A stretch of 64,000 nucleotides of DNA from Candidatus Dormiibacter inghamiae. GTDB lineage: Bacteria; Chloroflexota; Dormibacteria; Dormibacterales; Dormibacteraceae. Under the pieces are notes generated by a model. It ran no database searches, had not been told where the DNA came from, and worked only from the letters and a program-made list of their open reading frames with translations. Location: the NCBI GenBank assembly GCA_016464825.1, contig JAEKNQ010000013.1, positions 1-64,000 of the forward strand, written 5' to 3'. The position numbers were made by a program, and so were the translations under genes. Below are positions 34,159 through 42,846 of the stretch, in pieces. How positions within the stretch are numbered: position 1 is the stretch's first letter; each line of letters opens with the position of its first letter.

Positions 34159-34177
34159 CCTTAACCCGCGCCTAAGG
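34159..34177. promoter_or_regulatory. Candidate response-regulator site
   Basis: CCTTA and TAAGG form an inverted repeat with a nine-base spacer; the same bases also read as two direct copies GCCTTA/GCCTAA twelve bases apart, a spacing near that used by OmpR-type regulators. The site is upstream of the secreted-protein gene and just after the two-component genes. Function is inferred from position. Confidence 0.3.
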
Positions 34178-34265
34178 GACTGGCGTGCACGCTGCAGCAG
34201 GGGAACTTGAGGCAGTTGGCCGCCCGCCCCAGCTTTTCGGGGAGGCCTTAGCAGGAGGAATGGCG

Positions 34266-35363
34266 GTGCTCATATCGGTGGCGATTCGTTCTGTAGTCGT
34301 TGGGGTGGTGGTGGTCCTACTCGCGCTGGGCACGAGTCGGACTGGTGCGGCAGCCGGTCCAATGCCCGCACCCGGCTACGACCTGACCACGTTTGCAACT
34401 GGAGGTCGTTCCTTCAATCCCGACTCGGTGACCTCTGGCGGCGGCCACATCTTCGTCGGCTACCAGAACGCCACGCCCCCCGACGGCTCCGCAGGTACGA
34501 GCACGATTGTGGAGTACGGGATGGACGCCAAGGTGGCCCGCTCCTGGACTGTGGCCGGCAAAAACGATGGACTGCGTCTGGACCCCTTCACCGGCAAGCT
34601 CTGGGCGACGCGCAACGAGGATGCCAATCCAGCGCTGACCATCATCGACCCCAAGACAGGCAACAAGACCGACTACAGCTTTCCCGCGCCCCCGCATGGC
34701 GGTGGTTACGATGACATCGCATTCACGCGGCAGGGCACCTTCATCGTCGCCTCCAACCCGGCGACTCCCGGAGCCCACCTCCCGGCCGTGCAGCGAGTGA
34801 CAAGCCTGGCCGGTGGTGTGGTCGGTCTAGAGCCGATCCTCTATGACGATTCAGCGGCCATCGATCGCAGCTCCGGCAAGACCACCAAGCTGGCGCTGAG
34901 CGATCCCGATTCCCTCTGGATCACATCCGGCGGCAGCCTCGCACTGACCGCCCAGGCCGACCGCCAGGTGATCTTCATCAAGCATCCCGGCAGTCAATCG
35001 CAGCGCAACGAAGTGGTCAACGTTACGACGGCCGGGGCTGCTGAAGAACTGGACGACAGTGCGGCTGTGAAGTCCCGTCAGGGGTTCCTGCTGGTGGTGG
35101 ACCATGACACCAACACCATCTACAAGCTGACCAAGGACGGCGGCTTCCACAGCGGTCCGACGTACTCGCAGGCTCCGAAAGGATCACCAGTTGCCGGCGT
35201 CGTGGGTACGTTCGACACGCGTACCGGAAAGCTGAGCCCTGTCGCCACAGGCTTTGTCAACCCAACCGGCTTGCTCTTCGTAGCGACTGGCGAGCCCTCC
35301 GGGGATGATCAGGGCGACAACGGCGGCGGCGACCACAACAACCAGCAGGGCGGTAATGACTAA
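34266..35363 (+). CDS. Secreted protein of unknown function, beta-propeller-like
   Basis: The AGGAGG at 34253-34258 is ideally placed for GTG 34266 and too close to ATG 34260, so the GTG is preferred; this gives 365 residues. A signal peptide (SVVVGVVVVLLALGTSRTGAAAG) is followed by about 310 residues with recurring short beta-strand units (HIFVGYQNA, LRLDPFTGKLWATRNED, TIIDPKTG, GTFIVASNP) as in YncE/NHL-type propellers. The C-terminus is Asp/Asn/Gly/His-rich (GDDQGDNGGGDHNNQQGG). It follows the two-component genes on the same strand and is closed by a strong terminator, so it may belong to that regulon. Confidence 0.7.
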   Translation: MLISVAIRSVVVGVVVVLLALGTSRTGAAAGPMPAPGYDLTTFATGGRSFNPDSVTSGGGHIFVGYQNATPPDGSAGTSTIVEYGMDAKVARSWTVAGKNDGLRLDPFTGKLWATRNEDANPALTIIDPKTGNKTDYSFPAPPHGGGYDDIAFTRQGTFIVASNPATPGAHLPAVQRVTSLAGGVVGLEPILYDDSAAIDRSSGKTTKLALSDPDSLWITSGGSLALTAQADRQVIFIKHPGSQSQRNEVVNVTTAGAAEELDDSAAVKSRQGFLLVVDHDTNTIYKLTKDGGFHSGPTYSQAPKGSPVAGVVGTFDTRTGKLSPVATGFVNPTGLLFVATGEPSGDDQGDNGGGDHNNQQGGND

Positions 35364-35434
35364 AACGATCTGCAAGCCCATGGCCAGCGCGACGACTGAG
35401 CCGACCGCCTGAGTCCGGCCGATCCAGACCAGAG

Positions 35435-35466
35435 GAGGGCGGGGCTGGCGCTACCCCGCCCTCTTT
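35435..35466 (+). terminator. Rho-independent terminator
   Basis: GAGGGCGGGG (35435-35444) and CCCCGCCCTC (35454-35463) form a perfect ten-pair stem with a nine-base loop, followed by TTTCCTTGT. It ends the plus-strand redox/two-component block and faces the convergent amidohydrolase gene. Confidence 0.85.
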
Positions 35467-35535
35467 CCTTGTCGCTAACTGCGCCGAACCGGGCGCCTCG
35501 GCAGAGCTCCTGCCTGATCTCGCGTCTAGCCTCGT

Positions 35536-36786
35536 TCAGGCCAGTGCCGACAAGAGGTGATTGGTGGCTACCACACGGCCTTCAAAGAGAACGATCTCTG
35601 GCCGCAGCTGCAGCGTCAACGCCTCCTGCCAACTGCTGGCAGCGTAGAGCACCAGGTCGGCGCGAGCGCCCTCCTCAATGCCGTAGGCATCGAGCCGCCA
35701 TGTCCGGGCCGCGTTCTCACCGACTGCCTGGAGTGCGAAGTCCAGCTCTTGGGAGGTGCCCAATTGGGCGGCGTGGGCCGAGATCAGAGCCACTTCCAGC
35801 ATGTCGCCGCGCCCGAACGGATAGAAGCCATCCTGAACGCAATCCTGGCCAAAGCAAAGGTTGACCCCCGCCTCCCGCAGCTCCCTGATGCGCGTGATCC
35901 CGCGGCGGACCAGACCGCGATCGGCACGCCCCTGAATCATGAGGTTGGTCACCGGGTTCGAGACGATCGTCATTCTCGCCTGCCGGCACTTATCGATGAC
36001 CCGCCTCACGTACTCCACATCGGCCGCCGACAAGGAGCAGACGTGCCCAGCCGTGACGCGGCCCTGCCAGCCTCTGGCGAGCGCTTCGTCGGCAACCATC
36101 TCCAGGGTGCGGACAGCGCCGTCGTCAGTCTCGTCAACGTGGAGATCGAGATCGCGATCGAACTCCTGCGCCAGGTCAAAGCAAAATTTGACGTGCTCGA
36201 GCTGGTCCTCTGGCGTCCGCTCCCAGTGAGGCATCCCACCGACCAGATCGCAACCCATCTCCAGCGCTGATCGCATCAGCCGAGCGGTCCCAGGATCGCT
36301 GAGGATGCCCTCCTGGGGGAAGGCTATGGTGCGCACCTCGGCCAGATGACGGCAGTCCTGCGCCGCCTGCATGACCCCGGCCAGGGGAACCAGGCCTCCG
36401 ATGGTGTCGACGTCCACGTGAGAGCGGATCCGAGTCGTTCCATGGCGAACGTGGCTGCGGATGACCTCTGCGGCGCGCTTGCGAACGTCGTCCTCTGTGT
36501 AGAGCCGCTTTCGCTCATGGCTGGCAGCTATGGCGCTCGGAAGGGTGCCGTCGTGGTCCGCCAATTGGCTCCGGATCAGCGCCTTGTCGAGGTGCATGTG
36601 GGTGTCTATGAAAGCGGGCAGCGCGAGGTACTCGGCGCAGTCAAGCACGAAGCCGCCGGCGGGGGCCGGCCCTGACCCAAGCCTGCCCTCCCGGATGGCC
36701 AACTGGGCCCTACGGCCGTCTGACAGGTGCAAATTCTTGAGCAGCGCGACCTCCGTCCCGACGGCGATCGCAGAAGGCACGCTCAT
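35536..36786 (-). CDS. Cytosine deaminase-like amidohydrolase
   Basis: From ATG 36786 the product is 416 residues. It has the metal-binding HxH in FIDTHMHLDKALI, a later His/Glu block LHVDETDDGAVRTLEM, TAGHVCSLSAAD, and the catalytic Asp region FGQDCVQDGFYPFGRGDMLEVA, all as in CodA/N-isopropylammelide-type deaminases of the amidohydrolase superfamily. It probably deaminates a pyrimidine- or triazine-like ring; the true substrate is not set by these motifs. No clear ribosome site precedes the ATG, and the frame stays open to 36879 through the tRNA-like repeat, so the start is less certain. Confidence 0.85.
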   Translation of the reverse strand: MSVPSAIAVGTEVALLKNLHLSDGRRAQLAIREGRLGSGPAPAGGFVLDCAEYLALPAFIDTHMHLDKALIRSQLADHDGTLPSAIAASHERKRLYTEDDVRKRAAEVIRSHVRHGTTRIRSHVDVDTIGGLVPLAGVMQAAQDCRHLAEVRTIAFPQEGILSDPGTARLMRSALEMGCDLVGGMPHWERTPEDQLEHVKFCFDLAQEFDRDLDLHVDETDDGAVRTLEMVADEALARGWQGRVTAGHVCSLSAADVEYVRRVIDKCRQARMTIVSNPVTNLMIQGRADRGLVRRGITRIRELREAGVNLCFGQDCVQDGFYPFGRGDMLEVALISAHAAQLGTSQELDFALQAVGENAARTWRLDAYGIEEGARADLVLYAASSWQEALTLQLRPEIVLFEGRVVATNHLLSALA

Positions 36787-36837
36787 GTCGCAATTGTTGC
36801 GTCCGCTGCGTCTCAGGTCGTAGGTCGGGCATCGGGA

Positions 36838-36859
36838 TGCCGGCGCGGGGATTCGAACC
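36838..36859. repeat. att-like copy of the tRNA-Lys 3' end (22 bases, direct repeat)
   Basis: TGCCGGCGCGGGGATTCGAACC at 36838-36859 is identical over about 22 bases, in the same orientation, to the last 22 bases of tRNA-Lys at 37573-37594. Flanking sequence is unrelated and the T stem cannot form here, so it is not a second tRNA. It lies on the 3' side of the tRNA, where a tRNA-targeting integrase would leave the far attachment site. Confidence 0.75.
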
Positions 36860-36877
36860 GGCGCCGAGACTGCGGTC

Positions 36878-37343
36878 ATGAGGGCTAAAGAGCGCCGGGA
36901 GCTGCTGGCGCGCTACAGCGCGGGTTACGACGTGCTGGCTGCCGCGGTTGCGGGTTGTCGGAAGCAGAGCTGGACACTGAGCCCGCCGACGGCGGCTGGT
37001 CGCCGCGCCAGGTCGTTCACCCACTGTGCCGACAACGAGATGACATCCGCTATCCGGCTGCGGCGTTTGCTGGCCGAAGACGAACCCATGATTACCGGTT
37101 ACGACCAGATGGAGTTCGCCCAGCGGCTGCACTACGAACGGCCAGTGGAGGCGTCCCCTCCCCGCCGTCCAAGGGGCGCGGACCACGAGCGTCCAGATCC
37201 TGGAGCGCGTCGCGGAGGTGGACTGGGCCCGCAATGGCACCCATACCGACCTCGGCTCGTACGGCGTGGAGGACTGGCTGCGTATCTATGCCGACCACTG
37301 TCACGACCATGCTGCGCAGATACGGGTCGCGTTGCAGCGCTGA
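36878..37343 (+). pseudogene. DinB-like four-helix-bundle hydrolase gene, multiply frameshifted
   Basis: Pieces of one DinB/YfiT-type protein appear in order but in changing frames: RRELLARYSAGYDVLAAAVAG from ATG 36878; then SEAELDTEPADGGWSPRQVVH; then DNEMTSAIRLRRLLAEDEP and YDQMEFAQRLHYERPVEAS; then TTSVQILERVAEVDWARNG and VEDWLRIYADHCHDHAAQIR to the stop at 37343. At least three indels are needed. The metal-site histidines (one near PRQVVH, two in DHCHDHA) remain. It is the only recognisable gene between the two 22-base repeats. It is unlikely to be expressed as a whole protein. Confidence 0.75.
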
Positions 37344-37572
37344 AAAGGTCTGGCGCAACCCGTGCTGCAGATCGAGGCTAGTCAGGGCTCCCGGGGGTTC
37401 GCCCGTAGGCGCCTTGGATCAGTGCGGCTGGGTTTAGCACCATGGTCGCGGCGAGACTGTCGCTTGTGAGCTAGCCAAGAAGCGGATGACTGACGTCCTG
37501 ATGAGATTCAAGAGCCACCGCGAGAATCCGTTCCCCTGAGCGGCCTGTTAGCGGCTCACTCGAATGGGAAGG

Positions 37573-37644
37573 TGCCGGCGCGGGGATTCGAACCCCGGAC
37601 CATCGGCTTAAAAGGCCGCTGCTCTACCGCTGAGCTACACCGGC
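37573..37644 (-). tRNA. tRNA-Lys (anticodon TTT)
   Basis: The minus strand forms acceptor GCCGGTG/CGCCGGC, D arm GCTC...GAGC, anticodon loop CTTTTAA, and T arm CGGGG-TTCGAAT-CCCCG; discriminator A, CCA not encoded. The outer pair of the anticodon stem is G-A. Its 3' 22 bases are duplicated at 36838-36859. Confidence 0.94.
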
Positions 37645-37723
37645 ATGGGTCGGCCCGGCGTCAGCCTGGCCGAAGCTACAGGCTAGCGTCGGCGCGCTCC
37701 CCCGAGCGACAGGCTGATCGCCG

Positions 37724-37797
37724 TAGCCCCGAGGGGATTCGAACCCCTGATCTCTGCCTTGAGAGGGCAGCGTCCTAGTCCACTAGACGACGGGGCC
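37724..37797 (-). tRNA. tRNA-Glu (anticodon CTC)
   Basis: The minus strand gives acceptor GGCCCCG/CGGGGCT (one G-T pair), anticodon stem TGCC/GGCA with loop CTCTCAA, and T arm AGGGG-TTCGAAT-CCCCT, with discriminator A. The anticodon CTC reads GAG. It is 79 bases from tRNA-Lys on the same strand, so the two may share a transcript. Confidence 0.93.
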
Positions 37798-37934
37798 GCG
37801 GCAACGAAAAAGCAGAATACCAATGCCCCAGCCTCGCCAGCTTGCAGCTCGGCCGCAGCCCGGGAACGAACGGAACGCCTCATGGTGGCGACCGAGATTG
37901 ACACCTTCCAGCTGCAAGCTGTGGCGGCTCGAGG

Positions 37935-38984
37935 TCAGTCTGCGCCATTCGGGAGCGGCCAGGCGCGGTCTAGGCGCCAGGTGACGTTCTCACCCGCGCG
38001 CGCCACCGGCGGCCCCGGCTGGCGGACCTCGACCTCACCCCCCTCGGTGGCCAGGCGGTAGTCGGTGTGAGCGCCTCGGTACCAGGCCCGGCGCACAGTG
38101 CCCGGCAGCTGACCGCCGAGTTGCGCCCATTCGGGGCGCACCAGCAAGTGCGCCCGGCGGCCGGTGAAGGCGCCGCCGACGGCGACAGGCACCCGGCGGG
38201 ATCCGATGGCCACCTCGGCGCAACCCTGCCCAACCGCTTCCACTTCGGCGATCAGCACCGAAGCCGGGCCCGTGAGCCTCGCGACTTCCACGTCAGTGGG
38301 TTGGGCGTAGACCTCGGCCGGAGGACCGGCCTGAATTATGCGGCCGGCCCGCAGCACCGCCAGCCGGTCGGCCATGGACATCGCCTCTTCGACGTCGTGA
38401 GTGGCGTGCAGGACCGCCGCCCCGGAGGCAGCCCGGATCTCGGCCAGGACGTCGAGCAGCCGGCGCCGGTGAGCCGCGTCGAGGTGCGCTGTCGGCTCGT
38501 CCAGAAGATGGACGGCGGCGCCCCGGGCAAAGGCGCGGGCGACCGCAACCCGCTGCTGTTCGCCGCCGGAGAGCTCCGCCGGCCGCCGCTCGGAGAGCGC
38601 GCCTACGCCCAGCTTGTCGAGCAGCTCCAGAGCCGCGGCGCGCGCCCTGGATCGATCGACGCCCTGCCGGCGCAGCGGGTAGGCCACTGTCTCCCCGGCT
38701 GTCATGTGCGGCCAGAGGGCCGTGCCCTGGAAGACCACCCCGAGCGCACGGCGTTCTGGCGCCACGGACCGCCGCGGACTGGAGACCATGCGCCCCTGCA
38801 GCCACACCTCGCCAGCCTTTGGCCGCACGAAACCGGCGATAGTGCCGAGCAGCGTGCTCTTGCCCGAGCCGGAGACGCCGAGCAGGCCTACCACCTCGCC
38901 CGGCGCGAGCTCGAGGTCGATCCCCCGGAGCACCTCCGTGCTCCCCCGCTCCACAGTTAACGCCAGGCACTGGAGCGCGCTCAC
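37935..38984 (-). CDS. Iron/thiamine-type ABC transporter ATPase
   Basis: The 349-residue protein has Walker A GVSGSGKST (about 36-44), Q-loop GVVFQGTALWPHMT, the ABC signature LSGGEQQRVAVARAFARG, Walker B VHLLDEPTAHLD and the switch His in LHATHDVEEAM. A ~110-residue C-terminal TOBE-like domain follows (VEAVGQGCAEVAIGSRRVPV, LLVRPEWAQ). It powers the permease encoded immediately upstream, whose stop it overlaps by four bases. The architecture is that of FbpC/PotA-like ATPases for Fe(III), sulfate, polyamine or thiamine; the binding protein favours iron. Confidence 0.9.
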   Translation of the reverse strand: MSALQCLALTVERGSTEVLRGIDLELAPGEVVGLLGVSGSGKSTLLGTIAGFVRPKAGEVWLQGRMVSSPRRSVAPERRALGVVFQGTALWPHMTAGETVAYPLRRQGVDRSRARAAALELLDKLGVGALSERRPAELSGGEQQRVAVARAFARGAAVHLLDEPTAHLDAAHRRRLLDVLAEIRAASGAAVLHATHDVEEAMSMADRLAVLRAGRIIQAGPPAEVYAQPTDVEVARLTGPASVLIAEVEAVGQGCAEVAIGSRRVPVAVGGAFTGRRAHLLVRPEWAQLGGQLPGTVRRAWYRGAHTDYRLATEGGEVEVRQPGPPVARAGENVTWRLDRAWPLPNGAD

Positions 38985-40564
38985 AGCGCACTCCGGGCGG
39001 GCCGCAGTCCGAGCAGGGCTGCTGCCGGCAGTGCGAGCAGCAGGGTCAGGATCACTCCCAGGGCGGAGGTGACTGTCGGGTCGCCGAGCTGCTGGAGGTT
39101 GAGCACCACCACCGCCAGCGTCTCACTCCCGGGACCGTAGAGGAGGCTCGACATCGTCACCTCATGGACTGCGGTGACGAAGACGAGCAGCCAGGCGGCC
39201 GCCAGCACCGGCCGGAAGAGCGGGGCCACCACGCTGACCAGCATGTCGATGGGACCCGCCCCGCTGGCGCGCGCCGCGCGGAAGACGTCCGCCGGCAAGC
39301 GGTCGGCAGCGCCCGCCAGCGGCCGGTGGCCGAGCGCCCAGAACTTGGCCAGGTAAGCGATGAGGATCAGTGCCAGGGTGTCCCGCAGCCACTCTCCGTA
39401 CACAAGCAGGACCGCCACCGCCAGCGCGGAGCCGGCAATCGCGAAGCTGGCAGTGACAGCCGCGCCCACCGCGCGGGCGGCGCGACCACCCGTCACTACC
39501 ACCACGGCGCCCATGGCCACAGACAGGCTGGCTGCCAGCGCCGCCAGGAGCAGGCTGTTGAGGAGGGCTCGGAACGCATTCCCCTGAAGGGCCGCTGCAA
39601 AATTGGCAAGCGTCCAGTTGGCAGGCGTGGGAGGCAGTCCCGCCGCCCGGGTCACCGCCTCCAGCACTAGAGCCAGCAGCGGCAGCCCGACCAGCAGCAG
39701 CAGTGCGAAGGCCACCGGCAGGAGTGCCCAGGCGCTGCCCGCTCCGCTCCCCGGCTCGGCCGGACCACCCGGCCGGTCACGGCCGCGGCCGAGGGAAGCG
39801 TCAGCAGCTGTCGCCGCCAAGAGAGCCAGGACGAGCAGCACGCAGGCCGCCACGAGCACCCGCGCGAAAGCTGCCTCGTCGGTCGCGAAGTTCAGGTCCC
39901 GGTAGATCCGGGTGGCGAGCGTGGAGAACCCCGCCGGCGAGCCGAGAACCTGGGGCACGCCGAAGGCGCTGGCGGCGCTGGCGAAGCTGAGCACTGCAGC
40001 CGCAACCAAGGCCGGCCGCAGCAGCGGAAGTGTGATCCCGGCCGCCGCCCGCAGCGGTCGGGCGCCGCTGACGCGGGCCGCGCGCTCCCGGTCTGGCTCC
40101 GCAGCTGCCGTCAGCCCCCCGGCGATGATCAGGTAAGAGAGGGGTACCGCGCCCACCGCCATGACCAGCACGATCCCTGCCGGACCCTCTAGGCCGGGCA
40201 GCGTCAGGCCCAGCAGCTGGTCGGTCAGGCCGGCGCGGCCGTAGGCGCGCTGCCAGGCGATGGCAGCCACGTAGTTAGGCACCAGCAGCGGCCCGATGAT
40301 GGCGACCCGGAGCCAGCGCCGGCCCGGAGGCCGCCGCCGTTCGGTCAGCAAGGCTGTCCCGGCGCCGGCGGTGACAGCCAGAACCGTGACTGCCAACGCC
40401 GTCCAGCCGGTGTTGATGAGAGCTGCCAGGTCGGGCCCGTCGAACGCGGCAGCCAGGCCCACCGTCCCGCCCGCCGCGACGGCGCTGATCAGGCGCAGCA
40501 ACGGGAGGACCACCAGCAGGCCCAGCAGCAAGAGGGCGCCTGCTGCGCAGAGGCGCCTTCCCAT
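38981..40564 (-). CDS. Iron-type ABC transporter permease (fused two-domain)
   Basis: The 527-residue protein has about twelve hydrophobic helices arranged as two repeated permease domains, as in FbpB-type proteins. EAA-like loops that dock the ATPase are seen in each half: AEPDRERAARVSGARPLRAA, and LPADVFRAARASGAGPIDML near the end. The middle linker is charged (RGRDRPGGPAEPG). It forms the channel for substrate delivered by the lipoprotein encoded upstream. Its ATG overlaps the stop of that gene by one base (ATG at 40564). Confidence 0.9.
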   Translation of the reverse strand: MGRRLCAAGALLLLGLLVVLPLLRLISAVAAGGTVGLAAAFDGPDLAALINTGWTALAVTVLAVTAGAGTALLTERRRPPGRRWLRVAIIGPLLVPNYVAAIAWQRAYGRAGLTDQLLGLTLPGLEGPAGIVLVMAVGAVPLSYLIIAGGLTAAAEPDRERAARVSGARPLRAAAGITLPLLRPALVAAAVLSFASAASAFGVPQVLGSPAGFSTLATRIYRDLNFATDEAAFARVLVAACVLLVLALLAATAADASLGRGRDRPGGPAEPGSGAGSAWALLPVAFALLLLVGLPLLALVLEAVTRAAGLPPTPANWTLANFAAALQGNAFRALLNSLLLAALAASLSVAMGAVVVVTGGRAARAVGAAVTASFAIAGSALAVAVLLVYGEWLRDTLALILIAYLAKFWALGHRPLAGAADRLPADVFRAARASGAGPIDMLVSVVAPLFRPVLAAAWLLVFVTAVHEVTMSSLLYGPGSETLAVVVLNLQQLGDPTVTSALGVILTLLLALPAAALLGLRPARSAL

Positions 40565-41547
40565 CAGCCCGGAAAGACACCTCGGTAGGCGGCTATCAAC
40601 TCGGACTGCCGCCGAGCAATGGCCGTCCAGTCAGGGCTGACCTGGGCGCCCAGCGGCGTGGGGCCCTTGATGTCGGCACGCACGGGCTGCCAACCCGAGC
40701 CCGCGATCAGCTGCTGGCCCTGCCGGCTGATGATGAAGTCAACGAAGGCGCGCGCGGCTGTAGCGTCTGCCGCCGTACGGAAGATGGAGATCGGGCTGTA
40801 GAAGGTGATAGCGCCCTCCACCGGCCAGGCAAGCTTCAAGGGCGAACCCTTGGCGATGGCGGTGCGGATGTCGTTGTCGAGTCCCATCCCGGCCTTGTAG
40901 CGTGCCTCGGCCACGCCGGTGGTCACGTCGCCCATAGCTCTCAATTGGACTGCTCCGTTGTTTTTCAGCGACCTGTAGTAGTCGATGCCGAACCCAGGTG
41001 CCTGGGACAGGTAGCCAAGCGCCGCCAGCGCCCCGCCGGCGAAGCCTGGGTCGGGTAGCGCTACTCCGTTCTTGAAATCGGGCGAGGCGAGATCGTGCCA
41101 ACCGGACGGCGCCGTCTGGTTGGACCGGTAGACGATGACCACGTTGAGCAGGCGTGTGCCCCAGAGCGTGCCGGTGTGGTAGGCCGCCGGGACCGCCCCC
41201 GCGTCCTTCGGCTTGTAATCGGCGAAGAGACTCTGCTGGTCGTACTGGAAGCTGGAGAGGGGATCGGTGCCCCAGAGAATGTCCGCCTTCACCTGACCGG
41301 CGCGCCGGTCGGCGGCGATCCGGGCGTTGATCTCGCCGGTCGGGGCGCGGAAGACCTGGACCTTGGTCCCAGGGTGCGCGGCCTGGAAGCCGGAAACCAC
41401 AGGGTCGACGGTGGTCTGCACGACCGAGGTGTAGATCCGCACGGCCCCCCGCGGGGCGCTGCTCTCGGGCGCCTTCGCCAGGCCGCCGCACGCTGTGCCG
41501 AGCGCGAGCAGCAGCGCCAGACATGCGCAGCGCGCGAGCCGGGTCAT
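40564..41547 (-). CDS. Iron-type ABC transporter substrate-binding lipoprotein
   Basis: The 327-residue protein starts with a lipoprotein signal (ACLALLLALGTAC, lipid Cys20) and a two-lobe binding fold of the FbpA group: VRIYTSVVQTTVDPVVSGFQAAHPG, INARIAADRRAGQVKADILWGTDP, VALPDPGFAGGALAALGYL and FVDFIISRQGQQLIAG. The family binds Fe(III), phosphonates or thiamine; a pair of tyrosines typical of iron sites is not certain here. It is first in a three-gene unit with permease and ATPase. The upstream DUF6390 gene ends only six bases before its start and is probably co-transcribed. Confidence 0.88.
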   Translation of the reverse strand: MTRLARCACLALLLALGTACGGLAKAPESSAPRGAVRIYTSVVQTTVDPVVSGFQAAHPGTKVQVFRAPTGEINARIAADRRAGQVKADILWGTDPLSSFQYDQQSLFADYKPKDAGAVPAAYHTGTLWGTRLLNVVIVYRSNQTAPSGWHDLASPDFKNGVALPDPGFAGGALAALGYLSQAPGFGIDYYRSLKNNGAVQLRAMGDVTTGVAEARYKAGMGLDNDIRTAIAKGSPLKLAWPVEGAITFYSPISIFRTAADATAARAFVDFIISRQGQQLIAGSGWQPVRADIKGPTPLGAQVSPDWTAIARRQSELIAAYRGVFPG

Positions 41548-41553
41548 CGGCAG

Positions 41554-42375
41554 CTAGAACTCGCGCTTGACGCTGCCGAGCGTCATCGGGCCGGGGTGCC
41601 GAACGCGCTCGTTGGTCACCTCGAGCTGGTGCTCCGTATAGCGCTTCAGGTTGGCCAGCTGACGCGGCGTCAACCTGTCGCAGAGCCAGTGCCAGTGAAG
41701 GCTCACCCAGTCGCCGGGGGATAGGTCGTCGCCGCCCACAAAGCCTTCGCCGTCTAGTGCCCGCGTCACGGTCTCCAGCTCCGGGGGCCCGAGACCCAGG
41801 CGGAGCCCGTCCCAGGTCAGCCGCTGGTATTCGACCACCACCTGGTCACCCTCGATCGCTTTCACCTGTCCCCAGCGGATCCGGCACCGGTCGAGCACCT
41901 CCAAAGAGGTGGAGTTGCGGTCACCGCCGCGCTCGCCGCGCAGCCGGCCGACCCAGGGATAGACCCCGAAGACGTGGAAGCTGTGGTGCGGCACGGCGCC
42001 GGCGGGGAGCGCCTCGGTCAGATAGTTCCAGGAGCTGTCCGCGCGGTAGCGGAACCGGTCCCAGAGAGAGTTTGCGAAGAGCGTCCGATCGACTCGGTCG
42101 AGCAGCTCATTGCCCACCCAGTAAGCCTCCACCACGCGGCGGTCGAAGGGATCCTTGATGCCCGTGGCCTGAGCGATGAGCTGCATGTAAGGAAAGGCAC
42201 CCTCGAAACCGCGCAGGTGCTGCTCCAGGCCGCCGTCGACAACGCCCTCGGCTCCGTAGTGCAGGAGCGAGCGGTGGTCGGGCGGCCCACAGTAGCCCAG
42301 CTCGTTCGGCGGGTAGGAGTAGCGCGCCCAGAGCAGGGCTCCGGGCAGGGCCGGGCTTCGCAGCTGCGTGCTCAT
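41554..42375 (-). CDS. DUF6390 family protein
   Basis: From ATG 42375 (GGAAGGGGA site upstream) the product is 273 residues. It opens with ARYSYPPNELGYCGPPDHRSLL, continues with LRGFEGAFPYMQLIA, DPFDRRVVEAYWVGNELLDRV and HSFHVFGVYPWVGRL, and ends with LSPGDWVSLHWHWLCDRL and YTEHQLEVTN. This pattern fits DUF6390, a soluble family of unknown function that I recall near hydrogenase genes in actinobacteria. Conserved Cys, His and Trp residues suggest metal or redox binding. Here it leads an iron-type ABC operon with no hydrogenase in view, which could link it to iron handling. Confidence 0.75.
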   Translation of the reverse strand: MSTQLRSPALPGALLWARYSYPPNELGYCGPPDHRSLLHYGAEGVVDGGLEQHLRGFEGAFPYMQLIAQATGIKDPFDRRVVEAYWVGNELLDRVDRTLFANSLWDRFRYRADSSWNYLTEALPAGAVPHHSFHVFGVYPWVGRLRGERGGDRNSTSLEVLDRCRIRWGQVKAIEGDQVVVEYQRLTWDGLRLGLGPPELETVTRALDGEGFVGGDDLSPGDWVSLHWHWLCDRLTPRQLANLKRYTEHQLEVTNERVRHPGPMTLGSVKREF

Positions 42376-42507
42376 ATCTTCCCCTTCCGACTGCGGTGGT
42401 GGAAAAGCCCTGTGTTCAGGGCGCCGACTTTGTCGCCAGCAACAAGCAGCGGCACCGATCGGCAAGATACACCGACGGCGCTCGGAGCGCTGGTTTTCAC
42501 GACGAAG

Positions 42508-42579
42508 TGGGCGGCGCTGGTATCGAACCAGCGACCTCTTGCGTGTGAAGCAAGCGCTCTCCCACTGAGCTAGCCGCCC
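42508..42579 (-). tRNA. tRNA-Val (anticodon CAC)
   Basis: The minus strand folds with acceptor GGGCGGC/GCCGCCC, D arm GCTC...GAGC, anticodon stem CTTGC/GCAAG with loop TTCACAC, and T arm GCTGG-TTCGATA-CCAGC; discriminator A, no encoded CCA. It reads GTG codons. It lies between the DUF6390 gene and the peptide-transport operon. Confidence 0.94.
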
Positions 42580-42645
42580 GAGCGCCCGATTCTAGCCCGA
42601 CGGACAGTTTGGCCACCCCTTTCGCAGGGCCGCCACGGGGCCGGC

Positions 42646-42674
42646 TTGACTTTACGCAACTCCATTCCAATAGT
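42646..42674 (+). promoter_or_regulatory. Possible promoter of the peptide ABC operon
   Basis: TTGACT at 42646-42651 is followed after 17 bases by AATAGT at 42669-42674, a fair -35 and weak -10. A roughly 170-base leader then runs to the ATG at 42847. Assigned by pattern only. Confidence 0.35.
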
Positions 42675-42846
42675 TAGGTACTGAGTAAATGAGGCGGCTC
42701 CCTCGCTCAGGAGGGACCGTCGCCCTTCGTCGGCGCGCTCTCGCCCCGCGCTCTGCGGGAAGATGGCGAAGGGAGAAAAAGGCCAGCTCGCTTGCTGCGA
42801 ATCCGGCGGGACGGCAACAACTTCTCAAAGAAGGGGGAACGATTAT

